Positions 1 through 5,212 of a DNA stretch of 11,765 bases are shown here, piece after piece. Below the pieces are notes generated by a model, which was not told where the DNA came from, did not search any database, and worked only from the letters and a program-made list of their open reading frames with translations. Source of the DNA: an uncultured Eubacteriales bacterium (lineage in GTDB: Bacteria; Bacillota; Clostridia; Oscillospirales; Oscillospiraceae). Made by a program: the position numbers and the translations under genes. The stretch lies in the NCBI GenBank assembly GCA_902465435.1, contig CABQNH010000046.1, forward strand, positions 1 through 11,765, read 5' to 3'. How positions within the stretch are numbered: position 1 is the first letter of the stretch; each line of letters begins with the position of its first letter.

Positions 1-2
1 TG

Positions 3-62
3 GCAGTCACGAAGGCAATGATCATCTACGGCGATTCCGCCGACGCTTACTTCGCACAGTAA
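3..62 (+). CDS. C-terminal end of an unknown, possibly cell-surface, protein (partial)
   Basis: An open frame runs in from the left edge and ends at TAA (60-62). It encodes the last 19 residues, AVTKAMIIYGDSADAYFAQ. The pattern of a short amphipathic helix with 'YG..A..YF' resembles C-terminal segments I recall in secreted or cell-wall repeat proteins of gut clostridia, but 19 residues cannot establish a family. It lies 71 bases upstream of the peptide gene on the same strand, so it could be part of the same cassette or an unrelated neighbour. No function is assigned. The frame is called coding because it is GC-rich, has codon use like the neighbours, and gives way to AT-rich sequence straight after the stop. 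Confidence 0.5.
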   Translation, partial: AVTKAMIIYGDSADAYFAQ

Positions 63-81
63 GAAAACACGATTACGGTAT

Positions 82-104
82 TAATTCATTTATGAAATGA
101 ATTA
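82..104. repeat. AT-rich perfect inverted repeat upstream of the peptide gene
   Basis: Two 10-base arms, TAATTCATTT (82-91) and AAATGAATTA (95-104), are exact reverse complements around a 3-base centre. It lies in the 71-base gap between the upstream stop codon and the peptide start. There is no T-run after it, so it is a poor intrinsic terminator. It could be a dyad operator for a regulator of the peptide gene or a weak 3' hairpin for the upstream gene. No convincing -35/-10 pair is visible beside it, so its role is open. Confidence 0.5.
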
Positions 105-133
105 CATACAAATCTATGAAAGGAGAGAATTCA

Positions 134-298
134 ATGAAGTCTTTTGAAACTCCCGTTGTTGAGGTTAAGAAGTTCTCCGTCGAGGACATCTGCGCTGAGT
201 CCAGCGTTATCGTTACGGACGCTCCGACCCCGGCTCCGACCCCGGCTCCGACCCCGGCTTGCCCCGAGAACACGGCGCTTCCCTGCATCGGTGACTAA
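134..298 (+). CDS. Putative RiPP precursor peptide with (APTP)3 repeat
   Basis: This encodes a 54-residue peptide with no family I can name. I chose the ATG at 134 rather than the in-frame ATG at 116 because AAAGGAGAG (about 119-127) ends a few bases before 134 and would be translated if 116 were used. Residues 1-29 are a charged leader-like segment (MKSFETPVVEVKKFSVEDIC..). Residues 30-41 are three perfect APTP units. The tail, ACPENTALPCIGD, holds Cys43 and Cys51; a third Cys is at position 20. There is no hydrophobic signal sequence and no Gly-Gly cleavage motif. The next gene, 90 bases downstream on the same strand, is a radical SAM/SPASM enzyme, the usual partner of such precursors. My inference is that the N-terminal part is a recognition leader and the Pro-rich, Cys-bearing tail is modified. 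The product, chemistry and activity are unknown. The alternative is an unmodified small structural peptide. Confidence 0.75.
   Translation: MKSFETPVVEVKKFSVEDICAESSVIVTDAPTPAPTPAPTPACPENTALPCIGD
221..259 (+). repeat. 12-bp tandem repeat (3.25 copies) inside the peptide gene
   Basis: The unit GCTCCGACCCCG occurs at 221-232, 233-244 and 245-256 with no mismatch, followed by the partial GCT at 257-259. The unit is in frame and encodes Ala-Pro-Thr-Pro each time, so gain or loss of units changes only the length of the Pro-rich stretch. The absence of silent differences between copies points to recent expansion or ongoing homogenisation. Confidence 0.95.
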
Positions 299-311
299 TC
301 GATCCTCACAC

Positions 312-341
312 TTGCGGGCACCACATAAGTGGTGCCCGCAA
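312..341 (+). promoter_or_regulatory. Strong hairpin between peptide and maturase genes (attenuator or RNA stabiliser)
   Basis: TTGCGGGCACCAC (312-324) pairs perfectly with GTGGTGCCCGCAA (329-341) around an ATAA loop, giving a 13-bp GC-rich stem that starts 14 bases after the peptide stop codon. The bases that follow (ACCATAAATACC) contain no U tract, so full intrinsic termination is unlikely. Known RiPP operons often use such elements to keep precursor mRNA in excess over maturase mRNA, by partial termination or 3'-end protection. That role is inferred here from position and structure. Confidence 0.75.
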
Positions 342-388
342 ACCATAAATACCAGAAAATCAGAATAGAAAATTGAGGGACTTGTATT

Positions 389-1735
389 ATGAGACATATT
401 CAAAATCAGGCACGCGCGGTTAAGTTAATGCTCGGGGAACAGCAGCCTAAGGTAGGGCGCTATCGCAAATCCCTCTATAACTATATTTTCCCGTATCATG
501 AAAAGACAGTTCTTTTCAACACTTTTACAAGAGCAATCTATGAGCTTTCCACGGAGGAGAAGGAGCTTTTCTGCAAAGAGGAATTGCTGTATGACCCAAA
601 GATGAATGGAGCAGAGCAGCTTGAGGAAATGATTCGTGCTCGGCTCTTCGTGCCGGAAACTGTCGACGAAGCCGCTTCCTATTTGGGCCTGAGCGAGCTG
701 CTTGCTACGTCGGAGAAGCAGAATACGATCGACGACTACACAATTCTAACGACAACCGGCTGCAATGCGCGATGCTTTTACTGCTTTGAGGCGGATTTTA
801 CGCCCTGTGCAATGCGGACAGATACCGCGAGGGCACTTGCGGACTATATTGCGTCGCATTTATCCAGTGATCGTGTCGTTCTGCACTGGTTTGGCGGTGA
901 GCCGCTGTGCAACACGACGGCAATGGATGTGATCAGCAGCCGCTTAAATGAATTGAATATCAAATTTTCCGCCTCCATGACAACGAATGGCTTCGCTTTT
1001 GACGATAAGAAAGTGGAGTCGGCCGTAAGCTTATGGAACGTGAGAACCGTGCAAATTACGCTTGACGGCATGGATGAAGAGCACAATCGCCGTAAGAACT
1101 ACTATGCAACAGACTGCAACCCATTCCGCAAAACGATTGAAAACATTCACAAGCTTTTAGACAAGGAAGTGGTCGTTTCCGTCCGCTTGAACTTTGACCA
1201 TGAGAACGTGAAGGATATCGATACATTGTGCGAATTTCTCGCGGAGGAGTTTAAGGGGGAGAAGCGGATTGCGGTCTATCCGGCCATGCTGTTTGAGAAC
1301 TGTGGCGCATGGAATCCCGGGCGTCTGGCTGACGAGCAGCTGCGTCTGGTCGAAGAACTGATTCGCCTTCGCGATAAGCTTTACCAGTTAAAGCTGTTTG
1401 CACCGCCTGCCCTGCAGCCGCAGGTGAAATTTAAAAAATGCGGCTCCAATAAGGCGACGCACCGTACAGTTAACCCTGACGGCTCGTTCAGTGTTTGCCA
1501 TAATTATAGTGATACCTGTACCTATGGCTCGATTTTTGACGGGATCACGGACGAAGCGCTGTTCCGTTCCTGGATGGATAATACTGCCGTTTCACAAAGG
1601 TGCAAGGGATGCCGCTGGCTGCCCGAGTGCACGGCGTTCCAAAAGTGTCCGATTCGCCGTTCGTCCTGCGTAGAGGAAATGGAGGATATGGTTCGGCGGC
1701 AATTAACGGCCATTGAGGACAAAATTAAGGATTGA
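389..1735 (+). CDS. Radical SAM/SPASM peptide maturase
   Basis: A 448-residue enzyme of the radical SAM superfamily. Cys125-x3-Cys129-x2-Cys132 (GCNARCFYC) binds the [4Fe-4S] cluster that cleaves S-adenosylmethionine to a radical, and FGGEPL (168-173) is the GGEP motif that contacts SAM. The C-terminal region carries the auxiliary-cluster cysteines of a SPASM domain: Cys351, Cys370 (in GSFSVC, the Gx4C element), Cys405-x2-Cys408-x5-Cys414, then Cys420 and Cys427. Residues 1-110 (YNYIFPYHEKTVLFNTFTRAIYEL..) resemble the N-terminal extension of peptide-modifying members, which helps bind the leader. ATG 389 follows GAGGGA (375-380) by 8 bases. The gene directly upstream encodes a Cys-containing repeat peptide, the likely substrate. 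Thioether or other crosslink formation is plausible, but the reaction cannot be read from the sequence. The cytosolic enzyme has no membrane segments. No transporter or protease lies on the right, where housekeeping genes begin. Confidence 0.92.
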   Translation: MRHIQNQARAVKLMLGEQQPKVGRYRKSLYNYIFPYHEKTVLFNTFTRAIYELSTEEKELFCKEELLYDPKMNGAEQLEEMIRARLFVPETVDEAASYLGLSELLATSEKQNTIDDYTILTTTGCNARCFYCFEADFTPCAMRTDTARALADYIASHLSSDRVVLHWFGGEPLCNTTAMDVISSRLNELNIKFSASMTTNGFAFDDKKVESAVSLWNVRTVQITLDGMDEEHNRRKNYYATDCNPFRKTIENIHKLLDKEVVVSVRLNFDHENVKDIDTLCEFLAEEFKGEKRIAVYPAMLFENCGAWNPGRLADEQLRLVEELIRLRDKLYQLKLFAPPALQPQVKFKKCGSNKATHRTVNPDGSFSVCHNYSDTCTYGSIFDGITDEALFRSWMDNTAVSQRCKGCRWLPECTAFQKCPIRRSSCVEEMEDMVRRQLTAIEDKIKD

Positions 1736-1757
1736 GAATTCGCGGCCGTTTACTCCG

Positions 1758-1780
1758 AGAGGACGCTTTGCGCTCCTTTT
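1758..1780 (+). terminator. Possible weak terminator after the maturase gene
   Basis: About 23 bases after the maturase stop, AGAGGACGC (1758-1766) can fold with GCGCTCCTTTT (1770-1780) around a TTT loop, with one bulged C (1773). If the stem is limited to GGACGC and GCG-TCC, four Ts follow it. The bulge and short T-run make it a weak candidate. It is the only terminator-like structure in the gap before the rpmE promoter. Confidence 0.35.
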
Positions 1781-1854
1781 CACGAGGGAACGCCGCTTGG
1801 CAGCAGGGAAGCCTTTAGTTTTACAGAAAATCTTTTGAAATTTGAAAAAAAGAC

Positions 1855-1883
1855 TTGCAATCCGGAGGAGACTGTGATAAACT
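1855..1883 (+). promoter_or_regulatory. Sigma-A-type promoter for rpmE
   Basis: TTGCAA (1855-1860) and TAAACT (1878-1883) are separated by an ideal 17 bases. An A/T-rich block (about 1829-1852) lies just upstream of the -35 box and could act as an UP element, as is common for ribosomal genes. The expected start of transcription is near 1890, giving a leader of about 65 bases before the rpmE ATG. Confidence 0.7.
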
Positions 1884-1906
1884 AATCGGGCGTGAAAAAC
1901 CAAGGG

Positions 1907-1923
1907 AAGGACAGTATGTCCTT
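1907..1923 (+). promoter_or_regulatory. Hairpin in the rpmE leader (candidate L31 autoregulatory site)
   Basis: AAGGACA (1907-1913) pairs with TGTCCTT (1917-1923) around GTA, within the predicted leader and 18 bases before the Shine-Dalgarno stretch AAAGAGGTG (1941-1949). Short RNA leaders that bind L31 have been proposed in several bacterial groups. Position and size fit such an element, but I cannot match a published consensus by eye. Confidence 0.4.
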
Positions 1924-1955
1924 TTACAGAATTTTGATAGAAAGAGGTGAACGCA

Positions 1956-2156
1956 ATGAAGGAAGGCATCCATCCCAAGTACGAACAGACGACGATTCGA
2001 TGCGCTTGTGGTGAAATCATCGAGACCGGTTCCACGAAGAAGGACATTAAGGTAGAAATCTGCTCCAAGTGCCACCCTTTCTACACCGGCAAGCAAAAGC
2101 TGGTTGATACCGGTGGACGTGTAGATCGTTTCAACAAGAAGTACGGTCTGAAGTAA
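1956..2156 (+). CDS. rpmE: Ribosomal protein L31 (bL31), zinc-binding form
   Basis: A 66-residue protein beginning MKEGIHPKYEQTTIRCACGE, the classic start of bL31, which sits at the central protuberance of the large subunit and helps join the subunits. Cys16, Cys18, Cys36 and Cys39 (CAC..CSKC) form the zinc site, so this is the zinc-containing (C+) version and not the zinc-independent paralogue made under zinc starvation. The ATG at 1956 is preferred over an in-frame GTG at 1947: that GTG lies inside the Shine-Dalgarno sequence AAAGAGGTG, and family members start at MKEGIHP. The gene has its own promoter and terminator, so it is probably a single transcription unit with some read-through into hflX. 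Confidence 0.97.
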   Translation: MKEGIHPKYEQTTIRCACGEIIETGSTKKDIKVEICSKCHPFYTGKQKLVDTGGRVDRFNKKYGLK

Positions 2157-2161
2157 GACCT

Positions 2162-2192
2162 AAATCCGCACCGTATCGGTGCGGATTTTTTT
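2162..2192 (+). terminator. Intrinsic terminator of rpmE
   Basis: ATCCGCACCG (2164-2173) pairs perfectly with CGGTGCGGAT (2177-2186) around TAT. The stem can extend by two A-T pairs, and a run of seven Ts covers 2186-2192. It begins 6 bases after the rpmE stop codon. This is a textbook rho-independent terminator, and it leaves only 17 bases before the hflX start. Confidence 0.93.
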
Positions 2193-2209
2193 CATATTAG
2201 GAGATTACA

Positions 2210-3472
2210 ATGGAAGAGATGAATAAGGGAAAGATCGATAAGGCAATTCTCGTCGGCTTGAATGCGGATTGCTTTTCCAGGGAGGAAACGGCGACGGAGG
2301 AGTCTCTGGATGAGCTGGAGGCGCTTTTGGAGACGGCTGGCGGCATCTGCGTAGGGAAGATGCTGCAAAACCGGCACACTCCGGATCCGCATAGCTTTAT
2401 CGGCGAGGGCAAGTCCGAGGAGCTGCGGCAGATACTGGAGACGACGGAGGCCAATATGGCGATCTTTGATAATGATCTGACGCCGTCCCAGATTCGTGCA
2501 CTGGAGGAAATCACGGGCGCTACGGTTTTGGATCGCAGCGCGCTGATCCTGGATATTTTTGCCCAGCGCGCAAGGACGGCAGAGGGACGTCTGCAGGTGG
2601 AGCTTGCACAGTACAAGTACCTGCTGCCGAAGCTGAGCGGCATGGGAAAGAGCATGTCCCGTCTCGGCGGCGGAATCGGCACAAGAGGCCCCGGCGAAAC
2701 AAAACTGGAGACAGACCGTCGGCATATTCGGGAGCGGATTTCCCGTCTGGAGGACGAGCTAACTGCCGTGCGAAAGGTGCGCGCCGTACAGCGTGAGCGC
2801 CGCATTAAGAATTCTGTGCCGGTCGTGGCCATCGTCGGCTATACCAATGCCGGAAAGTCTACGCTGCTCAATGCGCTGACGCACGCGGGAATTCCGGCGA
2901 ACAACCGCCTGTTTGACACATTGGACACGACAACGAGACAGCTTGTGGTTTCCGACCATTTGACCGTGCTGCTTTCCGATACCGTTGGCTTTATCGCCAA
3001 GCTGCCGCATCATCTGATCGAGGCGTTTCAGGCGACGCTTGAGGAGCTTCGCTATGCGGATCTGCTGCTGCATGTGATCGACAGCGCAGACGAAAATCGG
3101 GAGGAGCATATCGCGGTGGTTGACCGTTTGATTTCGCGGCTCGCAGCGGAGGACACACCGGTGCTACGCCTGTATAACAAGGCGGATTTGATCGAGCGTG
3201 CGGAAATTCCGGTCGGTGAAGATAACCTCCGAATTTGCGCCAAAACTGGGGAAGGGCTTGCCGCGCTTTGCAAGCGAATGGAGCAAATTCTTGGCAGAGC
3301 GCTGCATCATGTTACGCTGCTGCTTCCGTATTCTATGGGCGGCGTGGTGGAGACGCTGCATACGCAGGCGAAGGTACTGCAATGTGAGTATACTGCTTCC
3401 GGAATCGAGGTCGAAACAATCTGTGATGACATTCTTTACGGCCGCCTGCGCGATTATGTGAAGGAGGCGTAG
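2210..3472 (+). CDS. hflX: GTPase HflX (ribosome-splitting factor)
   Basis: A 420-residue protein of the Obg/HflX GTPase superfamily. The family binds the 50S subunit and separates stalled or hibernating ribosomes, notably under heat or antibiotic stress. The HflX-specific N-terminal domain includes DPHSFIGEGK (59-68) and LDRSALILDIFAQRARTAEG (107-126), then the glycine-rich linker RLGGGIGTRGPGETKLETDR (151-170) and a coiled-coil segment (about 171-200). The GTPase motifs are G1 GYTNAGKST (210-218), G3 DTVGF (257-261), G4 NKAD (323-326) and a G5-like CAKTGEG (343-349). A C-terminal domain follows from about 365. Length is normal. AGGAG (2199-2203) precedes ATG 2210 by 6 bases. No promoter fits between the rpmE terminator and this start, so expression likely comes from read-through or a promoter inside rpmE. 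The yigZ gene starts 3 bases after the stop, so the two are co-translated. Confidence 0.96.
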   Translation: MEEMNKGKIDKAILVGLNADCFSREETATEESLDELEALLETAGGICVGKMLQNRHTPDPHSFIGEGKSEELRQILETTEANMAIFDNDLTPSQIRALEEITGATVLDRSALILDIFAQRARTAEGRLQVELAQYKYLLPKLSGMGKSMSRLGGGIGTRGPGETKLETDRRHIRERISRLEDELTAVRKVRAVQRERRIKNSVPVVAIVGYTNAGKSTLLNALTHAGIPANNRLFDTLDTTTRQLVVSDHLTVLLSDTVGFIAKLPHHLIEAFQATLEELRYADLLLHVIDSADENREEHIAVVDRLISRLAAEDTPVLRLYNKADLIERAEIPVGEDNLRICAKTGEGLAALCKRMEQILGRALHHVTLLLPYSMGGVVETLHTQAKVLQCEYTASGIEVETICDDILYGRLRDYVKEA

Positions 3473-3474
3473 CG

Positions 3475-4104
3475 GTGGAGGAATACTATGTGCCGACCGG
3501 CGATGCAGCCGCGGAGTTTACGGAGCGGCGTTCCCGCTTTATCGGCCGGATCTGGCGCACCGAAACGGAGGAAGAAGCCGTTGCACATATTCGGGAAATG
3601 CGCGAGAAGCATTGGGACGCTACCCATAACGTATATGCTTATGTGATTCGCGACGGGGCAATGCGCTACTCTGACGACGGCGAGCCGCAGGGAACGGCGG
3701 GGATGCCGGTTCTGGAGGTGCTGCGCCGCGAGGAGCTTTTCAACGTCTGCTGTGTGGTGACCCGATACTTTGGGGGCATCCTGCTCGGCGCAGGCGGTCT
3801 TGTCCGCGCCTATGCCAAATCGGCAAAAATGGCTGTGGATGCGGCCGGAATATCTGTCAAGCGGGTCTGGGAGCGGGTGGCGCTGCAATGCCCCTATGCC
3901 CTGTTTGCGCGTGTAAAGCAGGAGACGGCACGCTATGAGGGAAAACTTGCTGCCACGGAATATGGTGCGGATATTCAGCTGACGCTGCTGCTGCCGCAGA
4001 CTAAGACGCAGGAGTTTTTGGAGAGAATCGTGGATGTTTCCGGCGGAAAGCTGCACGGGATTGTAATCGGACAGGAATATCAGGCTTTTCCGCGCGAATT
4101 ATAA
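3475..4104 (+). CDS. yigZ: YigZ/IMPACT family protein
   Basis: A 209-residue member of the YigZ/YvyE/IMPACT family (UPF0029). The N-terminal domain carries the family's diagnostic blocks: RSRFIG (19-24), HWDATHNVYAY (46-56), YSDDGEPQGTAG (65-76) and VTRYFGGILLGAGGLVRAY (95-113). Residues from about 135 fit the smaller C-terminal DUF1949-type domain. The bacterial role is not settled; the eukaryotic relative IMPACT regulates the translation kinase GCN2, and the fold resembles nucleic-acid-binding domains. The start is GTG 3475, with AAGGAGG (3461-3467) seven bases upstream inside the end of hflX, so translation is coupled to hflX. The shared operon suggests, but does not show, a translation-linked role. 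Length matches the family. Confidence 0.93.
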   Translation: MEEYYVPTGDAAAEFTERRSRFIGRIWRTETEEEAVAHIREMREKHWDATHNVYAYVIRDGAMRYSDDGEPQGTAGMPVLEVLRREELFNVCCVVTRYFGGILLGAGGLVRAYAKSAKMAVDAAGISVKRVWERVALQCPYALFARVKQETARYEGKLAATEYGADIQLTLLLPQTKTQEFLERIVDVSGGKLHGIVIGQEYQAFPREL

Positions 4105-4123
4105 TAGAGAAAAAGGATTTTTC

Positions 4124-5176
4124 ATGGATTCGTCGTATAATATATCGGATGATTTTTCGGGTGGTGTGTGTATGACAGTTCGCGAACGTTTGGAACAAGA
4201 GGAATATAGCAGACTCTCTCCGTTTGCACAAAAGGCGGCGGAGACAAAGGGGAGACTGCGGCCGGGGGAGGAAAACGAGGTTCGGACCTGCTATCAGCGC
4301 GATACGGATCGCATCCTACATAGCAAATCCTTCCGTAGGCTGATGCACAAAACGCAGGTTTTTTTGCAGCCGGAGGGCGACCACTACCGCACGCGGATGA
4401 CGCACACGCTCGAGGTTGCGCGGATCGCCCGCACGATCGCCCGAGGTCTCTCTCTCAATGAGGATCTGACGGAAGCGGCCGCACTTGGCCACGACCTGGG
4501 TCATACGCCGTTTGGCCATGCGGGCGAGGCGGCGCTTTCGGAGGTCCTGGGCTATCCCTTCCGCCACAATGAGCAGTCTCTGCGGGTTGTGGATATTCTG
4601 GAGCAAAACGGACTTGGCCTGAATCTGACCTATGAGGTTCGCATGGGTATCGTCGGGCATACAGGCAGCTTTATTCCGGAAACGCTGGAGGGAAGAATTG
4701 TGCGGATGTCCGACCGCATTGCCTATATCAATCATGATATTGATGACGCCATGCGCGCCGGGATCTTGACGAATGAGGATATTCCAAAAGAAATCTCGGA
4801 TGTCCTTGGAAATAGCCACAGCGACAGGATCAATACACTTGTGTCGAACGTGATTGCGCGCTCGCAGAACAAGCCGGAGCTTTTTATGGATGACGAGGTG
4901 CAAAGGGCCATGGACGCCCTGCGTGAGTTCATGTTTGAGCGCGTGTATCGCAATCCCGTTGCGAAGGGGGAGGAGTCCAAGGCGCAGCATATCATTCAGG
5001 AGCTGTTTCTGTATTATATGAAGCATCCGGAGAAGCTTCCGGAGGATTACCAGCCGCAGCTTGATTTTGACGGTATGCCGCGTGCGGTATGCGATTATGT
5101 GGCCGGTATGACAGATAAATATGCGATTTACAAGTATTCCGAGCTGTTCATTCCGACGGCTTGGCAGATTCGATAA
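4124..5176 (+). CDS. dgt: Deoxyguanosinetriphosphate triphosphohydrolase-like protein (HD domain)
   Basis: A 350-residue dGTPase-family protein, which hydrolyses dGTP to deoxyguanosine and triphosphate and so adjusts the dNTP pool. The HD-domain metal ligands are visible: His94 (RMTHTLE), His123-Asp124 (LGHDLGH) and Asp197 (MSDRIAYINHD). The blocks QRDTDRILHSKSFRRLMHKTQVF (58-80) and EGDHYRTR (84-91) are typical of the family. The start is uncertain. ATG 4124 has AAAAGGA (4111-4117) six bases upstream, while the in-frame ATG 4172 would start at MTVRERLEQEEY, where homologues appear to begin, with a weaker GGTGG (4161-4164 region) before it. A 334-residue product is therefore quite possible. 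The dnaG gene follows after 36 bases. In many Clostridia dgt sits next to dnaG and rpoD, tying nucleotide supply to primer synthesis and replication. Confidence 0.94.
   Translation: MDSSYNISDDFSGGVCMTVRERLEQEEYSRLSPFAQKAAETKGRLRPGEENEVRTCYQRDTDRILHSKSFRRLMHKTQVFLQPEGDHYRTRMTHTLEVARIARTIARGLSLNEDLTEAAALGHDLGHTPFGHAGEAALSEVLGYPFRHNEQSLRVVDILEQNGLGLNLTYEVRMGIVGHTGSFIPETLEGRIVRMSDRIAYINHDIDDAMRAGILTNEDIPKEISDVLGNSHSDRINTLVSNVIARSQNKPELFMDDEVQRAMDALREFMFERVYRNPVAKGEESKAQHIIQELFLYYMKHPEKLPEDYQPQLDFDGMPRAVCDYVAGMTDKYAIYKYSELFIPTAWQIR
4136..4141 (+). promoter_or_regulatory. Perfect -10 hexamer before the alternative dgt start (weak promoter candidate)
   Basis: TATAAT at 4136-4141 lies in a short AT-rich stretch between the two possible dgt starts. 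No recognisable -35 box is found 16-18 bases upstream, and there is no TG extension. If it is used, transcription would begin near 4148 and leave a 24-base leader to ATG 4172. It would give dgt-dnaG-rpoD a promoter separate from hflX-yigZ. Confidence 0.3.
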
Positions 5177-5212
5177 TTCTACAAAAACTGCGCACAATAG
5201 GAGGTGACCGCC

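Noticed and set aside
221..259. Tandem repeat considered as a CRISPR or iteron array.
   Set aside because: The units are directly adjacent with no spacers and are in frame inside a peptide gene.
144..368. Arg/Pro-rich and related frames overlapping the peptide gene on both strands.
   Set aside because: They arise from reading the 12-bp repeat in other frames. Only the frame from 134 has a good ribosome binding site and a sensible N-terminus.
1736..1748. GAATTCGCGGCCG just after the maturase stop looks like an EcoRI-NotI cloning linker.
   Set aside because: The NotI site is incomplete (a T follows instead of C) and flanking sequence is natural on both sides, so this is most likely chance.
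1861..1870. GGAGGAG between the -35 and -10 boxes of the rpmE promoter as a ribosome binding site for a small gene.
   Set aside because: No start codon with an open frame follows at the right distance; it lies in the promoter spacer.
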